From Palsa-504 sp963742795 (GTDB lineage Bacteria; Actinomycetota; Actinomycetes; Streptosporangiales; Streptosporangiaceae): a stretch of 64,000 nucleotides of DNA. The notes beneath the pieces are model-generated. The model was not told the DNA's origin and did no database searches. It saw only the letters and a list, made by a program, of their open reading frames with translations. Shown here one piece after another: positions 1-7,980 of the stretch; positions within the stretch are counted from its first letter, which is position 1; each line of letters begins with the position of its first letter. The position numbers and the translations under genes are program-made. The stretch is taken from positions 310,001 through 374,000 of the forward strand of contig CAVUNL010000003.1 in the NCBI GenBank assembly GCA_963742795.1. The letters are read 5' to 3'.

Positions 1-182
1 CCGGAGTAGGTGTCGGCGGTATCGAAGAACGTGACGCCGCCGTCGATGGCGGCCTTGACGATCGGCTCGGCCGCGGCCTCGTCAAGGTGCCAGGCACGTT
101 CGGCCTGGCTGCCGTAGCTCATCATGCCCAGGCAGATCCGGGATACCTTCAGCCCGGCCGATCCCAGCCGTACGTATTCCAC
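1..182 (-). CDS. Aldo/keto reductase, N-terminal fragment (runs off the window)
   Basis: The reverse strand from a GTG at 182 encodes about 60 residues beginning MEYVRLGSAGLKVSRICLG and ending at GVTFFDTADTYS, the classic N-terminus of the aldo/keto reductase superfamily (first barrel strand plus the catalytic Asp of FDTAD). A strong GGAGAGGAAG ribosome site sits just upstream. These enzymes are cytosolic NADPH-dependent carbonyl reductases; the substrate cannot be told. The start lies about 100 bp inside the 3' end of the EamA gene on the same strand, an unusually long overlap. The rest of the gene is outside the window. Confidence 0.85.
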   Translation of the reverse strand, partial: MEYVRLGSAGLKVSRICLGMMSYGSQAERAWHLDEAAAEPIVKAAIDGGVTFFDTADTYS

Positions 183-990
183 GCTGCTTCCTCTCCTGTT
201 GATGGATTGCGACGCCGAGTACGACAAGCGTGATGCCCGCGGCGTCCTGGACGGTAGGGACTTGACGCAGCACGATCGCGCCGATGACGGTGGCGAACAC
301 CGGCAGCAGGGCCAGCATCAGCGAGAACGTCGCGCGGGGCAACCGGGTCATGGCCAGCTGATCGGTCACGTAGGGGATCACCGAGGAGCACACCCCCACC
401 CCGGCCCCGGCCAGCAGCCAGATCGGGTGCCCGAACGCGGGCCGCGCCTCGCCCAGCCCCCACGGCGTGGCGATGACCGCCGCGATGATCATGGCCCCCG
501 CGAGCCGGTCGATGCTCGCTGGGCGGCCGGTCTGCGCGGTGTCCCGGCCGCCGATGTTGGCCATCCGGTGGCCGAGCACGATGTAGAGCATGAACAGCGC
601 GCAGTTGGCGCAGGCGAAGACGAAGCCGAGCGGCTGGCCGGTGATGCGGATCGAGGCCATGGTGACCACCCCCGCCGTGGTCAGCACCAGGGCTCCGGTG
701 TTGCGCCGGGTCCGCGCGCCGGCCGCGGCCAGGATTACGGTGCCGAGGAACTCGATCGCGCCCACCGTCGACAGCGGCAGCCGGCCCACCGCGAGGTAGA
801 ACGCCGAGTTCATCACCGCGAGCACCAGGCCCAGCACCAGCAGGTTCCAGCGCTCGCCGCTGCCGAGCCGGCCGATGAGCCGCCCGGGCCGCCGCCAGAG
901 CGCCAACACGACCGCCGCGCTGGCGATCCGCAGCCAGGCCACCCCGAGCACGTCGATCCGGGCGAACAGCAGCACCGCCAGTGACGGCCC
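82..990 (-). pseudogene. EamA/DMT-family transporter lacking its N-terminus
   Basis: Reading leftward from about 990, the frame gives a hydrophobic protein of about 300 residues with GPSLAVLLFARIDVLGVAWLR near the start and paired EamA repeats later (LSTVGAIEFLGTVILA; ATFSLMLALLPVFATVIGAIVL). EamA proteins are 10-helix drug/metabolite exporters of the inner membrane. The first recognisable residue corresponds to roughly residue 15-20 of the family, and no plausible start codon or ribosome site lies between it and antisense sequence of the neighbouring regulator, so the 5' end appears deleted. The last 100 bp overlap the aldo/keto reductase start. It may be non-functional, or start internally; see the deletion finding. 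Confidence 0.7.
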
Positions 991-1356
991 AAGATCGGGC
1001 TGTCCGGTCCGGCGGTGGCCGACCGGCTGCGGCGCCTGGAAGACAGCGGCACGCTGTCCTTCCGTGCGGAGGTCAACCCGCGCGCCCTGGGCTACACGAT
1101 GTGTGCCATCGTCAGGATCAGCCCGGCCGGCGGGGGACTGCGGCTGATCCCCGGCATCGCGCGCGAGGTGCCGAACGTCACCGAGTGCTTCCGGATCACC
1201 GGGGAGGACTGCTACTTCGTCAAAGTCTGGCTGCACTCCATCGACGACCTGGAACCGATCCTGGACCTGTTCACCCCGCACGGACGCACCACGACTTCGA
1301 TCGTGCACTCGGCGCCGGTCCCGCCGCGCCCGCTGCCCGTACCTGGGCCCGGCTGA
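985..1356 (+). pseudogene. Lrp/AsnC-family regulator missing its N-terminal helices
   Basis: The frame reads KIGLSGPAVADRLRRLEDSG, the recognition-helix half of an Lrp/AsnC winged helix-turn-helix, then the RAM effector domain (TMCAIVRISPAGG; VPNVTECFRITGEDCYFVKVWLHSIDDLEPILDLFTPHGRTTTSIVHSAPVPPRPLP). The C-terminus is intact, but a stop at 982-984 and loss of homology upstream show that about 25 N-terminal residues are gone. A GTG at 1015 could restart translation but would omit most of the DNA-binding domain. Lrp/AsnC genes often sit divergently beside an EamA exporter, as here, so this was probably the transporter's regulator. Confidence 0.75.
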
Positions 1357-1364
1357 TCCGCTCG

Positions 1365-1395
1365 TTGACTCTCCCGTTAGGGGAGGGCCGAAAAT
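1365..1395 (+). promoter_or_regulatory. MerR-type promoter/operator upstream of the MerR gene
   Basis: A TTGACT -35 (1365-1370) is followed by an inverted repeat CTCCC-N5-GGGAG (1371-1385) lying in a long 19-bp spacer, then a GAAAAT -10-like hexamer (1390-1395). A dyad between over-spaced -35 and -10 boxes is the signature of MerR-activated promoters. A nearly identical arrangement precedes the MFS gene at 2246, so the MerR protein probably controls both itself and the exporter. Confidence 0.6.
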
Positions 1396-1436
1396 CACGG
1401 CCACGATGTCATCACCGAGGAGGTAGGCCCTACGTC

Positions 1437-2249
1437 ATGAGCGTCCTGGTATCGATCGGCGATTTCTCCCGCATGACCCACCTGTCCATCAAGGCGCTGC
1501 GCTTCTACCACGATCAAGGCCTGCTCGAGCCGGCCCGGATCGACCCGTCCACCGGCTACCGCTTCTACGAGCCCGGCCAGGTCCCCATAGCCCAGGTCAT
1601 CCGCCGGTTCCGGGACCTGGACATGCCGCTGGACCAGGTGAGAGCGGTCCTGCATGCACCCGACCTGGAGACCAGGACCAAGGAGATCATCTCCCACCTG
1701 AGCGCCATGGAAGCCAAGCTGGCCGAGATGCAGATGAGCGTGGCCAGCCTGCGGGCGCTGCTCGAGGGGCCGCCGCCCGGCCCGGAGGTGGAGTTCCGGT
1801 CGATCCCGGCCACCCAGGTGCTTGCCGTCCGGGCCACCGTGACCGCCGAGGAGTCCTGGGCCTGGGGCGCCGGGGCGTTCGAGGAGATCTACGACCGGAT
1901 CGCCGCGGGCGGCCTGTCACCCGCCGGTCCGGGCGGCGCGCTGTTCCCGGCCGGCTTCTTCGAGCTGGAGCAGGCCGAGCTGACCGCGTTCGTGCCGGTG
2001 CCCGAGGCGCCCCGGGCGGACGGGCGGGTCCGGTCGCTGACCATCCCCGGGGTGGAGGCGGCGGTAATGCTTCACTCCGGCCCGCTCGGCGACCTCGACC
2101 AGACCTACGGCAGGCTCGGCAGCGTGGTCGCCGAACGGGCGATCGGCGTGGACGGGCCTATCCGCGAGTATTACCTGGTCCCGTTCACCGAACCCGACTT
2201 GTCCCGGCACCGGACGGAGGTCTGCTGGCCGGTCTTCCAGACCGCTTGA
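1437..2249 (+). CDS. MerR-family transcriptional regulator with GyrI-like effector domain
   Basis: A 270-residue protein. Residues 1-75 are a MerR winged HTH (IGDFSRMTHLSIKALRFYHDQGLLEPARIDPSTGYRFYEPGQV), followed by a dimerisation coiled coil (about 85-115) and a C-terminal domain (about 120-270) of the GyrI-like/effector-binding type (VEFRSIPATQVLAVRATVT ... REYYLVPF). Such BmrR/TipA-like proteins bind drugs and twist the promoter DNA open. The ATG at 1437 is preceded by GAGGAGGT at 1417-1424. The stop codon overlaps the -35 box of the next promoter, so regulator and exporter are tightly packed. Likely role: drug-responsive activator of the downstream MFS exporter. Confidence 0.85.
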   Translation: MSVLVSIGDFSRMTHLSIKALRFYHDQGLLEPARIDPSTGYRFYEPGQVPIAQVIRRFRDLDMPLDQVRAVLHAPDLETRTKEIISHLSAMEAKLAEMQMSVASLRALLEGPPPGPEVEFRSIPATQVLAVRATVTAEESWAWGAGAFEEIYDRIAAGGLSPAGPGGALFPAGFFELEQAELTAFVPVPEAPRADGRVRSLTIPGVEAAVMLHSGPLGDLDQTYGRLGSVVAERAIGVDGPIREYYLVPFTEPDLSRHRTEVCWPVFQTA

Positions 2250-2276
2250 CTCTCCTCTTAGAGGAGGCAGCAGGCT
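2246..2276 (+). promoter_or_regulatory. MerR-type promoter/operator upstream of the MFS exporter
   Basis: TTGACT (2246-2251) overlaps the MerR stop codon. The perfect dyad CTCCTC-TTA-GAGGAG (2252-2266) fills the spacer, and CAGGCT (2271-2276) sits 19 bp after the -35. This is the same TTGACTCTCC...TTAG.GGAGG pattern as at 1365. The predicted transcription start falls at or next to the ATG at 2284, implying a leaderless or near-leaderless mRNA. Confidence 0.6.
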
Positions 2277-2283
2277 CGGGAGC

Positions 2284-3708
2284 ATGACAGCAACACGTGT
2301 TCTCCCGGGTTCCGTCCAGGCCCCGTCCGGCCGATCCTGGTCGGCCCTGATCGTGCTGATGTTCGGCACGTTCATGTTCGTTCTGGACTTCTTCATCGTG
2401 AACGTGGCTCTGCCGTCCATCCAGCAAAGCCTGGGGGCGAGCGAGGGCGCCATCGAATGGGTGGTAGCCGGCTACACCCTTTCCACCGCCGTCTTGCTCG
2501 TGACCGGCGGGCGGCTCGGGGATCAGTTCGGCCGCCGCCGGGTGTTCGCCTTGGGGATGACGATCTTCGTCCTCGCCTCCGCCGCGTGCGCGCTGGCGTC
2601 CGATCCGGCCATGCTGGTCGCGGCCCGAGTGGTCCAGGGGGTGGGAGCGGCGCTCATGGCGCCCAATATCCTGTCCATTCTTGGCGTGGTCTACACCGGG
2701 CCGGCCAGGATCCGGGCGATCAGCATCTACGGGATGGTGATGGGGCTGGCCGCCACCTCAGGCCAGCTCATCGGCGGGATCCTCATCCGCACCGACGTGG
2801 CCGGGCTGGGCTGGCGGGCGATCTTCTGGATCAACGTGCCGCTCGGCGTGGCCGCGCTGCTGGCCGCGCCGCGCCTGGTCCCCGAATCTCGCAACCAGCA
2901 GGGATCCCGGCTGGACGTGACCGGGGTGATCTTGATCACCGCCTGCCTGGTGGCCGTGGTGCTGCCGCTGGTCGAGGGGCGGCAGGCGGGCTGGCCGACC
3001 TGGTCCTGGGCGGCGCTCGCTGCTGCCGTCCCATTGGCCGTCGCGTTCGGCATCCACCAGCGGCGCAAGGCCGACCGCGGCGGAGTGCCGCTGCTCAACC
3101 CGCGGGTCTTCGCCTCGTGGCCGCTGCGCGCCGGGCTCCTCACCCAGACGGTCTTCTGGTGCCAGCAGGCGGCCTCCTACCTGGTGCTCGGACTGTACCT
3201 GCAGCAGGGACGCGGGCTGTCGCCGCTGGCTGCGGGCGGGGTGTTCACCTTCCTGGCCGCCGGCTACCTGCTCACCTCGTTCCGGGCTCCCGCGCTGACT
3301 ATGCGGTTCGGCCGGTCGGTGATCGCGGCCGGGGCCGTGACCGCCGCGCTCGGCGACGCCGCCCTGTATCTGGCCACCGCGCACACCGGGACCGGCGGCT
3401 CGGTCGCCTGGCTGTTCCCCGGGCTGGTGCTGCTCGGCGCCGGGCAGGGGCTGTGTATCACCCCGCTGACCACCACGGTGCTGAGCCACGCCGAGCCGGC
3501 CACGGCCGGATCGGTGTCCGGGGCGCTGGGTACCGCCCAGCAGGTCGGTAACTCCGTCGGCGTCGCCGTGACCGGCGTGCTGTTCTTCGGCGCGCTCAGC
3601 CACGGGTACGGCCTGGCCTTCGAGCGCAGCGTGCTGCAGATGGGAGCGCTGCTGCTGGTAGTGGCCGCCCTGACCCGGCTGATGCCGCGACCGCGGGCGA
3701 CCGCGTAA
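2284..3708 (+). CDS. MFS transporter, DHA2 (EmrB/QacA-like) drug exporter
   Basis: A 474-residue polytopic membrane protein. Helix 1 carries FMFVLDFFIVNVALPSIQ, the DHA2 motif D1, and residues about 70-85 carry the loop motif GGRLGDQFGRRRVF (motif A). The helix 4-5 region has RVVQGVGAALMAPNILS (motif C-like). Length and motifs fit 14-helix proton antiporters that expel toxic organic compounds. It lies 34 bp after the MerR gene behind its own MerR-type operator. The next gene is convergent, with a terminator hairpin between. Confidence 0.88.
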   Translation: MTATRVLPGSVQAPSGRSWSALIVLMFGTFMFVLDFFIVNVALPSIQQSLGASEGAIEWVVAGYTLSTAVLLVTGGRLGDQFGRRRVFALGMTIFVLASAACALASDPAMLVAARVVQGVGAALMAPNILSILGVVYTGPARIRAISIYGMVMGLAATSGQLIGGILIRTDVAGLGWRAIFWINVPLGVAALLAAPRLVPESRNQQGSRLDVTGVILITACLVAVVLPLVEGRQAGWPTWSWAALAAAVPLAVAFGIHQRRKADRGGVPLLNPRVFASWPLRAGLLTQTVFWCQQAASYLVLGLYLQQGRGLSPLAAGGVFTFLAAGYLLTSFRAPALTMRFGRSVIAAGAVTAALGDAALYLATAHTGTGGSVAWLFPGLVLLGAGQGLCITPLTTTVLSHAEPATAGSVSGALGTAQQVGNSVGVAVTGVLFFGALSHGYGLAFERSVLQMGALLLVVAALTRLMPRPRATA

Positions 3709-3721
3709 CGGAAACCACGCA

Positions 3722-3759
3722 CGGTGTGCTGCGGGACCCGGGGGCCCCGCAGCACACCG
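3722..3759. terminator. Strong bidirectional terminator hairpin
   Basis: A perfect 14-bp stem, CGGTGTGCTGCGGG (3722-3735) with CCCGCAGCACACCG (3746-3759), closes a 10-nt loop between the convergent MFS and serine hydrolase genes. There is no T-run, as is usual in high-GC actinomycetes. Confidence 0.75.
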
Positions 3760-3778
3760 CTGCGTGAAGCGGTCCGGG

Positions 3779-5038
3779 TTAACCGGTCCGGGGCGCTGTT
3801 TCCTGGGCTGACAGGTGCGCGGCGACGGCGGCACAGCACCGCAGGGTGTCCAGCAGGTAGGCGGCGTTCTGCGCGCCGGGCCAGGACGAGAACTTGACCA
3901 CCACGGTGCGGGCGGCCCGATCGGCGTAGACCAGCTGGCCGTGGATGCCGAGGCAGACCAGGACCGGTCCGCCGGCGCCGGGGATGACCCAGAACTGGCT
4001 CCGGTACCAGCCGCCGGGCAGCACGAATTCGTTGTCGGTGCTGGCGAAGGCCTCGCGGACCCCGGGCTTGGGGTGGCGGACGTCGGCCAGCCAGCCCGCC
4101 GGGACCACGGCCCGGCCCTGGGCCACGCCGTCGTCGACCAGCATCTGCCCGAACCTGGCCAGGTCGCGGGCGGTGGCCGAGATCCCGCCATCGGGTATGG
4201 CGGTGCCGAGCGGGTCGCAGGTGATCTCGGCGTCCCGCTCGGCCCCGATCGGCTGCCAGATGAGAGCGGAGATGAGGTCGGCGACCCGGACGCCGCTGAC
4301 CCGCTCGCAGGCCCAGCCGAGCATGTCGGTGTCGGCCGACCGGTAGCTGAACTCGCCGCCGTGCGGCCCGCCGCTGCCCAATGTGGCCAGGTACGGGTAG
4401 GTGCCGGCCGGGTCACCGGGCTGGGCCGGGCGCCAGCCCATGGAGCGTTCCATGACCCGGACCTCGGCGTCGAGGGCGGTGTAGGTCTCGCGGAACGCCA
4501 CCCCGGTCCGCATGTCGAGCAGGTCCCGGATCGTGGCGCCCGCGTATCCCGACCCGCTGACCTCGGGCACGTAGGTCGTCACCGGGGCCTGGAGGTCGAG
4601 CAGCCCCCGGCCGGCCAGCACCCCGGCCGCGCAGCCGAGGATCGACTTGGACACCGACATGAGCAGGTGCCGGGTGCCTGCGGTCATGCCCGCGTCGTAC
4701 CGCTCGGCCACGACATGGCCATCGTGCAGGACGACGAAGGCGTCGGTGTACGTACCGTCCAGCATGTCCTCCAGCGTCGCCGTACTGCCGTCGACCCGGA
4801 CCACGGCCGGATTGCCCAGGGGCGGGCCGGCGGGCAGCGGCGCGGGCGGGCCGGCCGGGATCGGGTGGCTGGGAATGAGCTCGCGCACGTGCTGGAACCC
4901 CCAGCGGTTATAAGGGGGATCCTGCCAGTTGGCCAGCGTGACCTGCGCCTCGGGCGCCGGGGGGAAGCCGGTCATGAGCTCGGGCACGCCGTCGCGCGAG
5001 CGGATCGGGATCTGCGGATAGGCGCCATCTTGGGTCAT
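3779..5038 (-). CDS. NylB-like serine hydrolase (beta-lactamase fold, family S12) A
   Basis: A 419-residue protein. The SxxK nucleophile/base is S128-V-S-K131 in HLLMSVSKSILG, and the Tyr of the second motif is Y232 in FSYRSADTD. The N-terminal WQDPPYNRWGFQHV (38-51), the TARDLARFGQML segment and C-terminal VVVKFSSWP match what I recall of 6-aminohexanoate-dimer hydrolase (NylB) far better than PBPs or AmpC. NylB-type enzymes cleave linear amide or ester bonds in the cytosol, and no signal peptide is visible. It diverges from its paralogue at 5094 with only 55 bp between. At the place aligned by memory with a NylB amidase-critical Asp, this copy has Glu (VMERSMGW). Substrate unknown. Confidence 0.82.
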   Translation of the reverse strand: MTQDGAYPQIPIRSRDGVPELMTGFPPAPEAQVTLANWQDPPYNRWGFQHVRELIPSHPIPAGPPAPLPAGPPLGNPAVVRVDGSTATLEDMLDGTYTDAFVVLHDGHVVAERYDAGMTAGTRHLLMSVSKSILGCAAGVLAGRGLLDLQAPVTTYVPEVSGSGYAGATIRDLLDMRTGVAFRETYTALDAEVRVMERSMGWRPAQPGDPAGTYPYLATLGSGGPHGGEFSYRSADTDMLGWACERVSGVRVADLISALIWQPIGAERDAEITCDPLGTAIPDGGISATARDLARFGQMLVDDGVAQGRAVVPAGWLADVRHPKPGVREAFASTDNEFVLPGGWYRSQFWVIPGAGGPVLVCLGIHGQLVYADRAARTVVVKFSSWPGAQNAAYLLDTLRCCAAVAAHLSAQETAPRTG

Positions 5039-5093
5039 GATCGGCCACCCTAATGCACCGGCCGCACCGGGCGCCGTGACCTAGGATGCGGCT

Positions 5094-6431
5094 ATGTCGC
5101 TTGAGCCGGACCCGGAGGCTGCGGGCGCATCGGTCACCGCCTACAACTGGCAAGACCCGCCGTTCAACCGCTGGGCGTTCTGGCACGTGAGCGACGTCCT
5201 GCCCACCTATCGGGTGACCCGCGGCAACGGCCTGGCCCGCGTACTGCCCGACCCGGCGGCGGCGCTTGACCTGTTGGGGCTGCCCATCGCCCGGCTGGAT
5301 GGTTCGGCCGGCACGGCGGGCGAGGTGCTCGCCGATACCTTCACCGACGCGTACGTGGTGCTGCAGGACGGCGAGCTGGTCACCGAGTGGTACGGCCCGC
5401 TCGGCGCGCCGGAGCGGCCCCACGCGCTGATGTCGGTGTCCAAGTCCGTGGTGGGCTGCGTGGCCGCCGCGCTGATCGACCGCGGTCAGCTCGACGCCGA
5501 CGGCCTGGTGACCAGCTACGTTCCCGAACTGGCGGCCAGCGGCTACGCCGGCGCCACCGTGCGGCACGTGCTGGATATGCGCAGCGGCGTCCGGTTCCTG
5601 GAGGAGTATTCCAACCCGCAGTCCGACATCCGGCGGCTGGATGAGTGGATTGGCTGGGACGGCTCGGACGCCAGCGAGCCGCGCGGACTGTACCGGTTCC
5701 TGGTCACGCTGGCGGCCGAGGCGCCGCACGGGAACCGGTTCCTCTACCGCTCGGCCGAGTCCGACGTGCTGGGCTGGGTGTGCGAGCGCGCGGTCGGCCT
5801 GCCCATGGCCGATCTGATCTCCGCGCTGGTGTGGGCGCCGATGGGCGCCGAGCACGACGCCCGCCTCCTGCATGACGGCCTGGGCACCGCCGTGCACGAC
5901 GGGGGCCTGTGCGCCACCGCCCGTGACGTGGCCCGGTTCGGCCAGCTGCTGCTGGACGGGGGAGTTGTCCCCGACGGGACCGGGGGCACCCGCCGCGTCG
6001 TACCGCCGCGCTGGCTCCGCGACGGCTGGGCCGTGGACGCGGACGTCCGGGCTGCGTTCGCCGCCTCGCCGGCCGAGGCCTCGTTCCCCGGCGGCTGGTA
6101 CCGCAACCAGTTCTGGTTCCGGCCCGGCGCCTACGGCGACGTGCTGCTCGGCCTGGGCATCTACGGCCAGATGCTGCACGTCAGCCGGCGCACGAACACG
6201 GTGTGCGTGAAGTTCTCCAGCTGGCCCCAGGCGCAGAACCCGGCCTACCTGGAGGACACGCTGCGCGCGTTCGACGCCGTCGGCGGCGTGCTGGCCGGCC
6301 GGGATCTCACCCGGGGCCGACGCCTGGCCGGAGTGGTCTCCGGGCTGAGCCGCCATGGCGATACCATGCCTCCGCCGCCACCGAACGTGATCTTATCGCG
6401 CGGCCTCGACGGGTGCCCAGGTGGCGCTTAA
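5094..6431 (+). CDS. NylB-like serine hydrolase (beta-lactamase fold, family S12) B
   Basis: A 445-residue paralogue of the gene at 3779. Shared features are WQDPPFNRWAFWHV (19-32), S114-V-S-K117 (HALMSVSKSVVG), Y217 in FLYRSAESD, and CVKFSSWPQ near the C-terminus. There is no export signal. A C-terminal tail of about 30 residues after the fold is absent in copy A. The start at 5094 follows a short divergent promoter region. The stop lies 34 bp before the ATP-grasp start, so the two probably form one operon. At the position where copy A has Glu this copy keeps Asp (RRLDEWIGW), suggesting divergent amidase/esterase preferences (inference). Confidence 0.82.
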   Translation: MSLEPDPEAAGASVTAYNWQDPPFNRWAFWHVSDVLPTYRVTRGNGLARVLPDPAAALDLLGLPIARLDGSAGTAGEVLADTFTDAYVVLQDGELVTEWYGPLGAPERPHALMSVSKSVVGCVAAALIDRGQLDADGLVTSYVPELAASGYAGATVRHVLDMRSGVRFLEEYSNPQSDIRRLDEWIGWDGSDASEPRGLYRFLVTLAAEAPHGNRFLYRSAESDVLGWVCERAVGLPMADLISALVWAPMGAEHDARLLHDGLGTAVHDGGLCATARDVARFGQLLLDGGVVPDGTGGTRRVVPPRWLRDGWAVDADVRAAFAASPAEASFPGGWYRNQFWFRPGAYGDVLLGLGIYGQMLHVSRRTNTVCVKFSSWPQAQNPAYLEDTLRAFDAVGGVLAGRDLTRGRRLAGVVSGLSRHGDTMPPPPPNVILSRGLDGCPGGA

Positions 6432-6465
6432 CCTGGCGTTATATGCCCGCTGCGAAGGAGGCCGA

Positions 6466-7932
6466 GTGACTGCTCCGTCAGGTCCAGACCAGGCTCGCCG
6501 TCACCTCAACGGGATCGCGGAGATCCGCACGTTCTTCCGGACCAACCAGCAGCCGATCTACTTCGTGGGCCCGACCGCGTTCAACCTGCTCGGCATCGAC
6601 CGCTGGGTACGCAACTTCCAGTACATCGCCTACTACGACTCCTGGGACGGCCAGCATCCCCGGGTATTCACGCCGGAGAACCGCCCGTACATCGAGTTCG
6701 AGTCGAGCGAGCAGATCAACAACTACCTGCTGCGCGACCCCGAGGTCCGCGAGCACCTGCGCCGTCGCGGCGGCGCGCCGATGGTGGCGATGGTTTTCTT
6801 CGACTCCGAGACCGAGGAGATCTGCCGGGAGCAGGGTTACGACCTGATCCTGCCGCCGGACTCGCTGCGCCGGCGGCTGGACTCCAAGATCGTGACCACC
6901 CAGCTCGGGAACGAGGCGGGCGCCCCGTCGGTCCCGAACGTGCTCGGCAAGGCCGGCAGCTACGCCGAGCTCACCGCGCTGGCCTCGGGAGCCGGGCTGG
7001 GCAGCGACCTGGTCGTGCAGACGCCTTACGGAGACTCAGGCAAGACGACCTTCTTCATCGCGTCCGAACCGGACTGGGATGCCTGCGCGGCCGACCTGGG
7101 CGGCCAGGAGCTCAAGGTGATGAAGCGGATCAACAACCAGGCCGCGGCGGTTGAGGCATGCATCACCCGGCACGGCACGATCGTCGGGCCGTTCATGACC
7201 GACCTGACCGGGTACCCGGAGCTCACCCCGTACAAGGGCGGCTGGTGCGGCAACGACCTGTTCCCCGAGGCGCTGTCCGAGGACGACCGGGCCGTCGCGA
7301 TCAGCCACGTCCGCAAGCTGGGTGACCGCCTGGCCCGGGAGGGCTACAAGGGCTTCCTCGAGGTCGACGTGCTGGTCGACGTCGACACCGGCACGGTGTA
7401 CCTAGGCGAGCTGAACCCCCGGATCTCCGGGGTCTCCTCGATGACGAACGTCACGGCCGGCGCGTACGCCGACGTGCCGCTGTTCCTGTTCCACTTGCTG
7501 GAATTCATGGGCGTCGACTACAGCATCGACGTCGAGGAGATCAACGAGCGGTGGCTGGCCCTGGCCGCCGTGGACGTCTGGTCGCAGCTGATCATGAAGG
7601 AGCCGGGGGACGAGGTCGAGCGGATCCTGGCCGCCCCGCAGACCGGCGCGTGGCGCCTGGCCGACAACGGCACGCTGACCTTCGAGCACGGCAGCAACGA
7701 CTGGCACGACATCACCACCGAGGACGAGGCCTTCTTCATGCGGGTCTACGGCCCCGGCGAGTACCGGTTCCACGGCGCCGACCTGGGCATCCTGGTCACC
7801 AAGGGCCGGATGCAGACCGCCGAGGGACTCACCGACCGGTGCCGCCACTACATCGAGGGCATCCGCGCCCACTACCAGTCCGAGCCGCTGCCGCAGCCGC
7901 CCGCGGTCAAGCCCGTCGCCTACGTCAAGTAG
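6466..7932 (+). CDS. ATP-grasp ligase (biotin carboxylase-like), substrate unknown
   Basis: A 488-residue cytosolic protein with the ATP-grasp fold. An N-terminal pre-ATP-grasp domain (FVGPTAFNLLGIDRWVRNFQYI) is followed by KIVTTQLGNEAGAPSVPN, the glycine-rich loop QTPYGDSGKTTFFI, and the metal-binding GFLEVDVLVD ... LGELNPRISG near two-thirds of the length. The family couples ATP-dependent acyl-phosphate formation to C-N or C-C bond formation; ordinary acetyl-CoA carboxylase partners (BCCP, carboxyltransferase) are absent nearby. I chose the GTG at 6466 because GAAGGAGG lies 5 bp upstream; an in-frame start at 6421 would overlap the hydrolase. It is probably cotranscribed with hydrolase B. 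Confidence 0.78.
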   Translation: MTAPSGPDQARRHLNGIAEIRTFFRTNQQPIYFVGPTAFNLLGIDRWVRNFQYIAYYDSWDGQHPRVFTPENRPYIEFESSEQINNYLLRDPEVREHLRRRGGAPMVAMVFFDSETEEICREQGYDLILPPDSLRRRLDSKIVTTQLGNEAGAPSVPNVLGKAGSYAELTALASGAGLGSDLVVQTPYGDSGKTTFFIASEPDWDACAADLGGQELKVMKRINNQAAAVEACITRHGTIVGPFMTDLTGYPELTPYKGGWCGNDLFPEALSEDDRAVAISHVRKLGDRLAREGYKGFLEVDVLVDVDTGTVYLGELNPRISGVSSMTNVTAGAYADVPLFLFHLLEFMGVDYSIDVEEINERWLALAAVDVWSQLIMKEPGDEVERILAAPQTGAWRLADNGTLTFEHGSNDWHDITTEDEAFFMRVYGPGEYRFHGADLGILVTKGRMQTAEGLTDRCRHYIEGIRAHYQSEPLPQPPAVKPVAYVK

Positions 7933-7980
7933 GCGTTCAGCTGGCCGGGGGCCGCCGCAACAAGGTGAACCCCGGGTTCA

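Noticed and set aside
124..984. Long forward ORF of about 286 residues opposite the EamA gene
   Set aside because: It is Arg/Gly/His/Pro-rich with no domain and mirrors the high-GC third positions of the real reverse-strand gene.
3779..6431. Antibiotic-resistance beta-lactamases
   Set aside because: There is no signal peptide, and the motifs outside SxxK follow NylB-type hydrolases rather than class A or C beta-lactamases.
6466..7932. Acetyl-CoA/propionyl-CoA carboxylase subunit
   Set aside because: It lacks a biotin carrier domain and any carboxyltransferase neighbour; only the ATP-grasp fold is supported.
7966..7980. Rho-independent terminator between the ATP-grasp and TetR genes
   Set aside because: TGAACCCCGGGTTCA is a palindrome with almost no loop and no T-run; it looks more like a protein-binding site and its role is unclear.
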